A stretch of DNA of 5,795 nucleotides from Acidimicrobiia bacterium (GTDB lineage Bacteria > Actinomycetota > Acidimicrobiia > Acidimicrobiales > Hopanoidiivorantaceae): contig JAHRAM010000047.1 in the NCBI GenBank assembly GCA_020027305.1, positions 1-5,795 of the forward strand. Direction: 5' to 3'. The first letter of the stretch is position 1. The number at the start of each line of letters is the position of its first letter. A program made the position numbers and the translations under genes. The notes beneath the pieces were generated by a model that was given only the letters and a program-made list of their open reading frames with translations, was not told where the DNA came from and did no database searches. Positions 1-5,330 of the stretch are shown here, piece by piece.

Positions 1-14
1 TATTGCGACATATC

Positions 15-41
15 TTGCTTGTATATATTGCTATATATAAT
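15..41 (+). promoter_or_regulatory. Possible sigma-70-type promoter for the TetR gene
   Basis: A perfect TATAAT lies at 36-41, inside an alternating TA tract, with TTGCTT at 15-20 as a possible -35 box. The spacer is only 15 nt, shorter than the usual 16-18, which weakens the call. Transcription from here would give a leader of about 160 nt made almost wholly of the 31-bp repeats. AT-rich DNA produces such matches by chance, so this is a position-supported guess. Confidence 0.35.
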
Positions 42-44
42 GTC

Positions 45-213
45 AATTCAAAAACATCAGCTTAAAAAATTCAATTTAAGAAATATACAAATTCAAAAAC
101 ATCAGCTTAGAAAATATGCAAATTAGAAAATATCAACTTAAAAAGGATAGAAACCAAAAAATATTAACTTAAAAAATACGCAAACCCAAAAAACGCCAAT
201 TTAAAAAACATGT
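45..213 (+). repeat. Degenerate 31-bp tandem repeat array upstream of, and running into, the TetR start
   Basis: Repeat units begin at about 45, 90, 121, 152 and 183. The last four are spaced exactly 31 bp apart; the 45-bp first interval looks like one full unit plus a partial one (68-89). The best-conserved core is aattcaaaaacatcagctta, identical at 45-64 and 90-109 and decaying in later copies (121-140, 152-171, 183-202). The array is A-rich on the plus strand, contiguous and without unique spacers. The last unit contains the TetR ATG (210-212), at nearly the same place where the unit at 90-120 has 'atatgca'. The 31-bp period does not preserve reading frame, so the array is not an extended coding region. 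It could be a leader, an operator-like array or neutral slippage DNA. Confidence 0.8.
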
Positions 214-1121
214 CAAATCAAACCCTAAGTAGTGCTACCGACCAAGCAGATAAAACTTACCAATCGGCAAGTAAAAATTCCCCGAGAAAAAGAGCAGCAC
301 GTGAAAAAACGCAGGATAAAATCCTTGCGGCTGCCACGCGAGCATTTGCGATTAGTGGATTTGAAGCGACATCCCTCGAAGAAATCGCAAGCGAGGTGGG
401 CTATACCAAGCAAACGGTCATTTATCATTTTGGAAGCAAGGATGGCTTGCTTGAAGCAGTCATTGATGAAGCGGTTTCAAAATTGACAGCGTCTTTTGAT
501 AGGGCAGTTGGGCCGACTTCGCCATTAGAGCCTGTGTTTGGGAATATAGAAAAAGCCACAAAAAATAAATCGCCACACACCACAACTAATTCAGCCAATT
601 CACCCACAAAAAAAGCAGAGGTGGAAAATATTTCCCAAATAGAAAACGTGAGCTTAGAAAGCCCTAGTCAAATGAAAGGTATCGGTAAAGAAAAAACAGT
701 TCAGCCAACAAACTCAACAAATATATATGCCGAAGTCAAAACTAATAGTGAAAATAAAATGGGAGCCTACGAACTCTTAGAGGGTGTGGTGAAATCGGTG
801 TTTCTGCTCGCCACCCGTGAACCAGAGATTTTGGGAATCTTGCGTGAAGTGATTAGGCTGGGAGGCGCTTGGAATTCACGAGTGAGAAAACAACTCGAGC
901 CATATATGTTTCGGGCGAGGGCGTTTCTCCAAGCTGAAATGGATGCTGGGCGAATCAAGCCTGCTAACCCAGACTTTCTGTTGCTGGCAGCCTATTCAAC
1001 CGTGATTGGGGTTGCCACTGAAGTTGAGGTGCTCCGTGCGATGGGGGTAGAAGTGACCCTTCGTGAAACTGTGACCAGACGAAAAGAGTTGCTGGGATTT
1101 CTAAGCTCGGCTCTCAAATAG
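210..1121 (+). CDS. TetR/AcrR-family transcriptional regulator with a long low-complexity linker
   Basis: This is a probable DNA-binding repressor of 303 residues; TetR proteins are usually about 190-230. After a hydrophilic N-terminal tail (1-33), residues 34-82 form the TetR HTH domain: a first helix with 'ILAAATRAFAISGFEATSL', then 'EEIASEVGYTKQTVIYHFGSKDGLLEAV', where the recognition helix and the YHFGSKDGLL signature are intact. Residues 113-185 are a Ser/Thr/Asn/Lys-rich, probably disordered insertion absent from typical members. Residues 186-303 give an amphipathic C-terminal ligand/dimer domain resembling the C-terminal domains of actinobacterial TetR proteins ('AYELLEGVV...', 'REVIRLGG...', 'VEVLRAMGVE..LRETV.RRKELL'). 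The ATG at 210 is the only reasonable start before the HTH; no Shine-Dalgarno is visible ahead of it. It converges with ddl. The ligand and target are not predictable; autoregulation is common in the family but no clear palindromic operator was seen. Confidence 0.9.
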   Translation: MSNQTLSSATDQADKTYQSASKNSPRKRAAREKTQDKILAAATRAFAISGFEATSLEEIASEVGYTKQTVIYHFGSKDGLLEAVIDEAVSKLTASFDRAVGPTSPLEPVFGNIEKATKNKSPHTTTNSANSPTKKAEVENISQIENVSLESPSQMKGIGKEKTVQPTNSTNIYAEVKTNSENKMGAYELLEGVVKSVFLLATREPEILGILREVIRLGGAWNSRVRKQLEPYMFRARAFLQAEMDAGRIKPANPDFLLLAAYSTVIGVATEVEVLRAMGVEVTLRETVTRRKELLGFLSSALK

Positions 1122-1161
1122 ATTTTGGCGTTGACCTGTAGATATTGTCCTTAACGAGCTT

Positions 1162-1200
1162 GTTTAAAAATCATAACGGGGTTTTAAAAATCATAACGGG
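1162..1200. repeat. Two-copy direct repeat, period 20 bp
   Basis: The 18-mer tttaaaaatcataacggg occurs at 1163-1180 and again, identically, at 1183-1200. This is a simple tandem duplication just downstream of the TetR stop. No function is evident, and the perfect identity suggests it is recent or constrained. Confidence 0.9.
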
Positions 1201-1210
1201 CTGGCAGTTG

Positions 1211-1233
1211 CTTATTTTTATTTTTTAAATAAG
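1211..1233. terminator. Weak AT-rich hairpin, possible TetR terminator
   Basis: CTTATTT (1211-1217) is complementary to AAATAAG (1227-1233), leaving a 9-nt T-rich loop. On the plus strand the hairpin is followed by 'gttttc', only a short T run. A 7-bp stem with one G-C pair is weak, so this is the best terminator candidate between the TetR gene and ddl rather than a convincing one. Confidence 0.25.
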
Positions 1234-1333
1234 GTTTTCATTAACCAAATCGCTCCCCAATTTATTACCTCTCAATTTGTTAATTGATTTTTCCCAATTT
1301 GCTGATGGCGTTTTCAATTCGCTAACAGTAGTT

Positions 1334-1434
1334 AATTTTAATTGGCTGAGTGCTTGGTGATTGAAACATCACTTAGTGCTAAAGCAGCACCCAATTTTAA
1401 TTGCTTACTTGGTTGAAGTATCATTGAGTGCTAA
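1334..1434 (-). repeat. Decayed tandem duplication of the ddl 3' end
   Basis: The segment 1393-1434, which covers the last codons and the stop of ddl, has a diverged copy at 1334-1382. On the plus strand both start with aattttaattg, share 'ttggt', and end in a 21-bp block (tgaa..atca.t.agtgctaa) matching at 17 of 21 positions, with small indels between. Read on the minus strand, the true terminus is LALNDTSTK followed by stop, whereas the outer copy would read LALSDVSITKHSAN. The outer copy lies downstream of the ddl stop and is not in an open frame with it. It looks like a relic of a tandem duplication of the gene's tail. Confidence 0.7.
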
Positions 1435-3009
1435 CTCAATCAAGTGTTGCACCAAGTTGGGAAGGTCAAAACCTTCAAAGGCAAGCAGGCGGGGATACAT
1501 CGAGATGTCAGTAAAACCTGGCATGGTGTTTACTTCGCTCAAAAATATTTTCCCAGTTTCTTTTTCTAAGAAATAATCCACTCGGGCAAGCCCACGCAGG
1601 TCAAGGGCTTCTGCAACCTGAGTAGTGAGCCTTGAAAATTGCTGGCTGGTTTCTTCGTCAAGCTCGGCAGGGGCGATCAACTGCGCTTCATTTTTAATAT
1701 ATTTGTCTTCAAAGTCATAGATTTCATTAGAGCTTATGATTTCGCCCGGCAGTGATGAGATAAAATGCAGTGATGAGATAAATCGCGGCGATACCGAGTC
1801 TGGATTAAAAGTGTCATGATTGTGCGGCGAGCTAGAAGTTGAATTAGAAGTTGAATTAGAAGTTGAATTAGAAGTTGATTCATAGTTGGAATTAGAGCCT
1901 GAAGCTCTCGAAGAAGTTTCAGCATCCCTAGAGATGGGCGCCTCTGACAATTCTTGCCTAGGCAGGTTTTGAAGTGCAGCACATTCTATTTCTCGCCCGT
2001 CAATGTATTTTTCCAAAATGAATGTGTGGAGATAATTCTCGCCCATGCCTACATCACCTTTATGCCTAGCACCCTGTTTTGTGTCAACGATTTGAATGTC
2101 GTCATCAGCGGGCATTGTTTTTGTTTTTGAAAGCGAGGCATTTTGTGCTTCAACTAAACTCTGTTCAAATTCCTGAATAAGGTTGGCTGCCAGTTCAAGC
2201 GCTTGTGAAATATCTGCTTCACTTTTCAAAAGGTAAACTCCGACAGACGACCCCAAGTTGGCAGCTTTCAATATAAGCGGAAATTCCCAGCCCAACTCAT
2301 GAATGATTTTCTGCAAGTTTGGAATATCTTTTAGGGCAACTTCTTTATATGGCGTCACCAAAATCCCAGCCTTCTCTAAAGCCTTTTTGGTAGCGATTTT
2401 ATCCATACATTTTTTTGAGGCGTGCGAACCAGAGCCAACGAACTTTAATCCGTGTTCTTCAAGCAGGGCTTGGATGCTCCCATCTTCTCCGCCAGGACCA
2501 TGAAGAGCTGGGAACACAACAACTTCTACCCCAGAAGTTTCACCCGCCAAACCTTGATTTAAAATCCCTTCGCCTGATGAATGCTCGGGAGCGTTTTCTT
2601 CACTTGCTGTTTTTTCGGTTTCTCGGTTTTTTCCAGCAGATTTTTTGCTGGCTACTTTTCCATCGGCCAATTCTTTTAGCCCTTCAAGATATGTGTGTGG
2701 CTCAACTTCTTTTCCACTGACAGCTAGTGGAGAAGCAAGCGATAAGGCAGCATCCTCATTTTCGCTATAGGGGGCTTCTGGCAAAAGCCATCTTCCATCT
2801 TTGGTGATGGCGACTAGTTCAATGTCGTGCTGTGAGTTAGAGAATTCTGGGCTGGCGAACTTTGCTTTGGCAGCCTCATAGATAGTGGCGCCCGAAACTC
2901 GAGACACCTCGTGTTCGGTTTTTGACCCACCATATAAAATGACGAGCGTCAATGATTTTCTAGCGGTGCTAGAAGGGGAGGGTTGAGTGGATGAAGTTGA
3001 AGCAGTCAA
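1405..3009 (-). CDS. ddl: D-alanine--D-alanine ligase with three low-complexity insertions
   Basis: This cytoplasmic ATP-grasp enzyme joins two D-alanines for peptidoglycan synthesis. Conserved motifs occur in order: 'YGGSKTEHEVSRVSG' (26-40, with the Glu matching E. coli DdlB E15), 'FPALHGPGGEDGSIQALLE' (166-184), 'MDK' (202-204), 'LILKAANLGSSVGV' (245-258, ATP-binding Lys and Ser loop), 'EKYIDGREIE' (333-342), 'YDFEDKY' (431-437), 'GLARVDYF' (473-480) and 'SEVNTMPGFTDISMYP' (491-506). Tyr at the end of the omega-loop 'EDKY' points to D-Ala-D-Ala rather than D-Ala-D-Lac, the latter group having Phe. No catalytic motif is missing. The 534 residues exceed the usual 310-370 because of hydrophilic insertions at about 112-160, 284-326 and 348-408. 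The start is TTG at 3009, the only ATG/GTG/TTG in this frame between the upstream stop and codon 19; no Shine-Dalgarno is visible. TTG at codon 20 is an alternative giving a more typical N-terminus. An ATG at 3047 lies in another frame. It is divergent from murF. Confidence 0.93.
   Translation of the reverse strand: MTASTSSTQPSPSSTARKSLTLVILYGGSKTEHEVSRVSGATIYEAAKAKFASPEFSNSQHDIELVAITKDGRWLLPEAPYSENEDAALSLASPLAVSGKEVEPHTYLEGLKELADGKVASKKSAGKNRETEKTASEENAPEHSSGEGILNQGLAGETSGVEVVVFPALHGPGGEDGSIQALLEEHGLKFVGSGSHASKKCMDKIATKKALEKAGILVTPYKEVALKDIPNLQKIIHELGWEFPLILKAANLGSSVGVYLLKSEADISQALELAANLIQEFEQSLVEAQNASLSKTKTMPADDDIQIVDTKQGARHKGDVGMGENYLHTFILEKYIDGREIECAALQNLPRQELSEAPISRDAETSSRASGSNSNYESTSNSTSNSTSNSTSSSPHNHDTFNPDSVSPRFISSLHFISSLPGEIISSNEIYDFEDKYIKNEAQLIAPAELDEETSQQFSRLTTQVAEALDLRGLARVDYFLEKETGKIFLSEVNTMPGFTDISMYPRLLAFEGFDLPNLVQHLIELALNDTSTK
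1750..1782 (-). repeat. 18-bp in-frame tandem duplication inside ddl
   Basis: The 15-mer cagtgatgagataaa occurs at 1750-1764 and 1768-1782, a period of 18 bp. It encodes FISSL twice (residues 410-414 and 416-420) immediately before the conserved 'PGEI' that leads into the omega loop. The length is a multiple of three, so the frame is kept. The perfect identity suggests a recent duplication close to the active-site region. Confidence 0.9.
1834..1880 (-). repeat. 12-bp tandem repeat coding for (Asn-Ser-Thr-Ser)n in ddl
   Basis: The unit aattagaagttg is present in three perfect consecutive copies (1842-1853, 1854-1865, 1866-1877), with a partial copy at 1834-1841. On the coding (minus) strand it yields repeated Ser-Thr-Ser-Asn over residues 378-392, within the third insertion. 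Copy-number change would preserve frame and only alter loop length. Confidence 0.95.
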
Positions 3010-3030
3010 AGGATTGAAGTAGTCAAAGGA
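2997..3030 (-). repeat. 17-bp tandem duplication across the ddl start codon
   Basis: ttgaagcagtcaaagga (2997-3013) is followed directly by ttgaagtagtcaaagga (3014-3030), matching at 16 of 17 positions. The ddl TTG start (3009-3007) lies in the inner copy. Because 17 is not a multiple of three, the two copies stand in different reading frames relative to ddl. Removing one copy would join the ATG at 3047 in frame to ddl codon 2 onward. Confidence 0.9.
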
Positions 3031-3047
3031 GTAGTCGTAAAAAGCAT
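3006..3047 (-). other. 13-codon ORF upstream of ddl whose stop overlaps the TTG start
   Basis: ATG at 3047-3045 opens MLFTTTPLTTSIL and ends at TGA 3008-3006, which overlaps the ddl TTG (3009-3007) in the tetranucleotide TTGA. It may be a translated leader coupled to ddl by termination-reinitiation, or the stranded original 5' end of ddl after the 17-bp duplication. Only 'aaag' precedes the ATG, so ribosome-binding support is poor. The peptide itself matches nothing recognised. Confidence 0.35.
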
Positions 3048-3170
3048 ACTTTAAAAAGCGAGCGTAAGAACATAATGCAAAATATCTCTAAGGGCATAGT
3101 TTCAAAAGTCGCATTAAAAATTGTGTGCCATAAATAAGAATTTAGTTGTATTTACTGGCAAAATAAGTTT
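3010..3170. promoter_or_regulatory. Divergent intergenic region expected to carry the ddl and murF promoters
   Basis: These 161 bp separate the head-to-head ddl and murF starts and must supply transcription signals for both unless transcription enters from outside. The region is AT-rich. A possible -10-like 'cataat' faces murF near 3071-3076, and a 'TTGAAA' is readable on the minus strand near 3109-3114, but neither has a good partner at proper spacing. No clear operator palindrome was found. The role is inferred from gene orientation, and no specific promoter is claimed. Confidence 0.5.
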
Positions 3171-4976
3171 GTGGAGTTTTCAAGCGAGCATTTGCTAGAA
3201 GTTTTGGCGCCAGTCGGTGCTGAAATACTAAATAATGGTCTAACGAGTAATGGTGGGATGGCGTCAGTAGATGGCGGAGATGAGGGGAATGGAAATACTG
3301 GTACGGGCAACGGCAACAAAGATGTGAAGAGCAAAATTGCTGAAGAGATGTCGAGCAAAGAAAATGCCACTAAGAATATAGCGAGTGGAAAGCCAGCGAC
3401 TCAAGATGTTGTGGCAAAAAATGTAGCTATTGACTCACGGGAGATAACAGGATTGGAAATATTTGTTCCTGTAAATGACATCGCCCATGATTTTATTTCT
3501 GATGCTGCCAGTCGGGGAGCGCCGATTATCTTCACAGCAAAAAAAGAACTCGCGGTAAAGCAGCAAGGTAATCGTCAAAGTTCTAAACAGGATTATCAAA
3601 ATTCCAAACAGGATTGCCAAGATTCCAAGCAAGGCCATCAAAATTCCAAACAAGATAGCTCAAGTTCCGAGCAAGACGTTGAAAGCAACGACAACGAACG
3701 AACGATTCAGCAGTCAACAGAATTAAGCACCTCAAACTCATCCACCCTAATCTATGTAAAAGACACGGTCAAGGCGCTCGCTACCCTTGCCAAACATGTC
3801 AGGCAAAAACGGCTCAACACAGAACACATAATTGGAATAACTGGCAGCGTGGGAAAAACTTCTACCAAAGACTTCACAAAAGCTGCCCTTTCTTCAATCA
3901 ATGCCCACGCTAGCCAAGCTTCATTCAATAACCACTTAGGTGTTCCGCTCACTTTATGCAACGCCGACAAAAATGCAGGAGCTATTGTTGCAGAGGTCGG
4001 GGCATCTGCGCCTGGTGAAATCGCTAGCCTAACAGACATCCTTTCGCCGACCATTGGCATTGTCACAGCTATTGGGGCTGCCCACATTGAGGGCTTCAAA
4101 GATTTTGAAGGAGTGCTGAAAGAAAAAGGCGACCTGCTTGAAAGCCTCCCCAAAAGTGGAACCGCCATTTTGAGCGCTGACATTCTTAGCTCTAACACCT
4201 TCATTTCTGCCAACCCCAACTCAAAAGACACCTCTGAGAATAACCACTACATAGCAAACCAAGAAATACTTGCTCAGCTCATTGACCGAACGGAAGCCGA
4301 AATCTTCACTTACGGCATTTCAGATTCAAGCAGACAGCGGCGCACTAATAGTTCAAATCAGCCACCAGCTTCAAAAACAAAAGTTGCCGATATTGTTGCC
4401 ACAAATATTTCTATAGATGAAAATCTCAGGGCGACCTTTCAGCTCGAGTCGCCTTTTAATAACGCCGACCAAAAAATCGAAGTCAAACTTCCTGTCGCTG
4501 GCAGTATCAACATCAAAAATGCTCTTGCCGCTCTGGCAGTAGCAGGTGTGATAGGCGTTGATTTAGAAGTTGCTGCAGCTTCACTGGCAGAGGCAAAGTT
4601 ATCGCCGCTCAGGATGGAACTCAAAACCACAGCCAGCGGAGCAAAAATCCTGAACGACACATACAACGCCAATCCAATTTCTATGAAAGCTGCCTTGCGC
4701 GAGCTTGCCTCTCTAAATGCTAAACGCCGTATCGCGGTGCTTGGAACAATGCGTGAGCTAGGCGACATCCACGACCAGGCACACTTTGAGGTGGCAGAGT
4801 TTGCCAAAAAACTCGGAGTTCAGCTTCTCTCTTTCAACGAACCAGCCTATAGAGTAGATGGCGTCACAGAAGCAGAGCTAGCAGAAATGTTTGACGGGCT
4901 AGGAGAGGGAGATTCAGTTTTATTCAAAGCGAGTCGAGGGGTGGAACTGGAAAAAATCCTAGAGCGATTGATGTAG
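3171..4976 (+). CDS. murF: UDP-N-acetylmuramoyl-tripeptide--D-alanyl-D-alanine ligase (MurF) with low-complexity insertions
   Basis: This cytoplasmic Mur ligase adds D-Ala-D-Ala to the UDP-MurNAc-tripeptide using ATP, the last cytoplasmic step of the precursor. The N-terminal substrate domain shows 'VAIDSREITGLEIFVPVND' (85-103). The central ATPase has the P-loop 'GITGSVGKTSTKD' (222-234), 'SFNNHLGVPLTL' (251-262), 'VAEVGASAPGEI' (273-284), 'IGAAHIEGF' (301-309) and a candidate carbamylated Lys in 'KEKGDLLE' (317-324). The C-terminal domain has 'NIKNALAALAVAG' (447-459), 'SPLRMEL' (478-484), 'DTYNANPISM' (496-505), 'LGTMRELGD' (524-532) and 'VLFKASRGVELE' (583-594). At 601 residues it is about 150 longer than usual; the excess lies at about 22-80 (Gly/Asn/Lys-rich), 128-192 (repeat-coded, Gln/Ser/Lys-rich) and smaller loops near 343-358 and 385-403. 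The start is GTG at 3171; no ATG, GTG or TTG lies in frame between it and the stop at 3135, and the ribosome-binding match ('aaataag') is weak. Confidence 0.95.
   Translation: MEFSSEHLLEVLAPVGAEILNNGLTSNGGMASVDGGDEGNGNTGTGNGNKDVKSKIAEEMSSKENATKNIASGKPATQDVVAKNVAIDSREITGLEIFVPVNDIAHDFISDAASRGAPIIFTAKKELAVKQQGNRQSSKQDYQNSKQDCQDSKQGHQNSKQDSSSSEQDVESNDNERTIQQSTELSTSNSSTLIYVKDTVKALATLAKHVRQKRLNTEHIIGITGSVGKTSTKDFTKAALSSINAHASQASFNNHLGVPLTLCNADKNAGAIVAEVGASAPGEIASLTDILSPTIGIVTAIGAAHIEGFKDFEGVLKEKGDLLESLPKSGTAILSADILSSNTFISANPNSKDTSENNHYIANQEILAQLIDRTEAEIFTYGISDSSRQRRTNSSNQPPASKTKVADIVATNISIDENLRATFQLESPFNNADQKIEVKLPVAGSINIKNALAALAVAGVIGVDLEVAAASLAEAKLSPLRMELKTTASGAKILNDTYNANPISMKAALRELASLNAKRRIAVLGTMRELGDIHDQAHFEVAEFAKKLGVQLLSFNEPAYRVDGVTEAELAEMFDGLGEGDSVLFKASRGVELEKILERLM
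3573..3677 (+). repeat. Five 21-bp imperfect tandem repeats coding for a heptad-length motif in MurF
   Basis: Units at 3573, 3594, 3615, 3636 and 3657 encode RQSSKQD, YQNSKQD, CQDSKQG, HQNSKQD and SSSSEQD (residues 135-169). The shared pattern is x-Q-N/D/S-S-K-Q-D. The period is seven residues, but the units lack the hydrophobic a/d positions of a coiled coil, so a flexible polar loop is more likely. The array lies between the N-terminal substrate domain and the last strand before the ATPase domain. The nucleotide identity between units shows it arose by tandem duplication. Confidence 0.93.
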
Positions 4977-5326
4977 GCGCGCCCCAATTTCACAAATTAA
5001 AAACATTTAATCTAAATGTTTTGAAAATACAATTAGTGGGAGCCACAAAACTCAAATGGGGTATGAAAAAAGAATGATAGGCAAGAATAAAGAAGGAGAC
5101 AGAAGGGCACAGATAAGACTGCGTCAAAAAATATGCCGTTTGAGAAAAAGGCATGTTATGAGGTGGCAATCTAATTTATACTTTTTAAGCACGCATTTTT
5201 TACACACCATGATTTTCCACCCACAACTATTTAGCAATTGCTTAAACACGATTAAGAGCAAAATATAGCATTGAAGAAATAAAGAAATAAAATAGAAATC
5301 TAGATGGCACTGAAACCCACATCTGC
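4977..5326. other. 350-bp intergenic region between murF and purU
   Basis: It begins with GGCGCGCC (4976-4983), an 8-bp palindrome partly within the murF stop, then the inverted repeat at 5000-5022. A 70-codon frame from ATG 5056 to 5268 is very basic, matches no recognised family and probably is not a gene. A small stem ATGCC (5133-5137)/GGCAT (5150-5154) is visible. A purU promoter should lie here; TTGCTT (5238-5243) and TATAGC (5264-5269) are separated by 20 nt, too long to be persuasive. No recognised riboswitch was seen. Confidence 0.5.
5000..5022. terminator. Perfect AT-rich inverted repeat after murF, probable terminator
   Basis: AAAACATTTA (5000-5009) and TAAATGTTTT (5013-5022) are perfectly complementary around a 3-nt loop, beginning 24 bp after the murF stop. 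The descending arm ends in TTTT, which can act as the U-tract if the base of the stem opens. The single G-C pair makes it weak as an intrinsic terminator, but it is the best-formed hairpin in the window and sits where murF transcription should end. Confidence 0.55.
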
Positions 5327-5330
5327 ATGA
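5304..5330 (+). other. Eight-codon ORF overlapping the purU start (ATGA)
   Basis: ATG at 5304 opens MALKPTSA and stops at TGA 5328-5330, overlapping the purU ATG (5327-5329) as ATGA. The segment from 5304 resembles the start of purU 23 bp further on: both read ATG, then 'c.gaaac.caca', then 'gca' at matching positions (about 17 of 27 bases). It may allow reinitiation at purU, which lacks a Shine-Dalgarno of its own, or be a diverged duplicate of the gene's first codons. Confidence 0.3.

Larger units (their letters stand above)
1122..1404. other. Convergent intergenic region between the TetR gene and ddl, rich in short repeats
   Basis: These 283 bp between two converging genes contain no credible ORF. 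They hold an 18/18 direct repeat (1163-1180 and 1183-1200), an AT-rich hairpin (1211-1233), four loosely spaced 'caatt(t/c)' blocks beginning near 1258, 1273, 1295 and 1315, and a decayed duplicate of the ddl 3' end (1334-1382). Both genes must terminate here, but no classic GC-stem plus T-tract terminator is evident. Confidence 0.7.

Noticed and set aside
45..213. CRISPR array interpretation of the upstream repeats
   Set aside because: The units are contiguous and degenerate, with no unique spacers of constant length between identical repeats, and no cas gene is nearby.
2415..2720. 101-codon plus-strand ORF inside ddl
   Set aside because: It is antisense to Ddl, covering the HGPGGEDGS motif and the first insertion; no recognisable protein features.
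1405..3009. Ddl as a D-Ala-D-Lac ligase (VanA-like resistance)
   Set aside because: The omega loop ends in EDKY with Tyr, the residue typical of D-Ala-D-Ala ligases, and no vanH- or vanX-like gene is adjacent.
3573..3677. Coiled-coil interpretation of the seven-residue MurF repeat
   Set aside because: The units lack hydrophobic residues at a/d positions and are nearly all polar, so a disordered loop fits better.
3752..4231. 159-codon minus-strand ORF inside murF
   Set aside because: It is fully antisense to the conserved MurF ATPase domain, whose motifs are intact; the translation resembles no known family.
4439..4807. 122-codon minus-strand ORF inside the murF C-terminal domain
   Set aside because: It is antisense to conserved MurF motifs (NIKNALAALA, DTYNANP, LGTMRELG) and explained as a shadow frame.
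5056..5268. 70-codon plus-strand ORF between murF and purU
   Set aside because: Composition is random-looking (very basic, then hydrophobic), the nearest SD-like GGGAG is about 13 nt away, and no family is recognised.
4977..5326. Glycine or tetrahydrofolate riboswitch upstream of purU
   Set aside because: No recognisable conserved core or multi-helix junction could be traced by eye; only one 5-bp stem and AT-rich sequence are visible.
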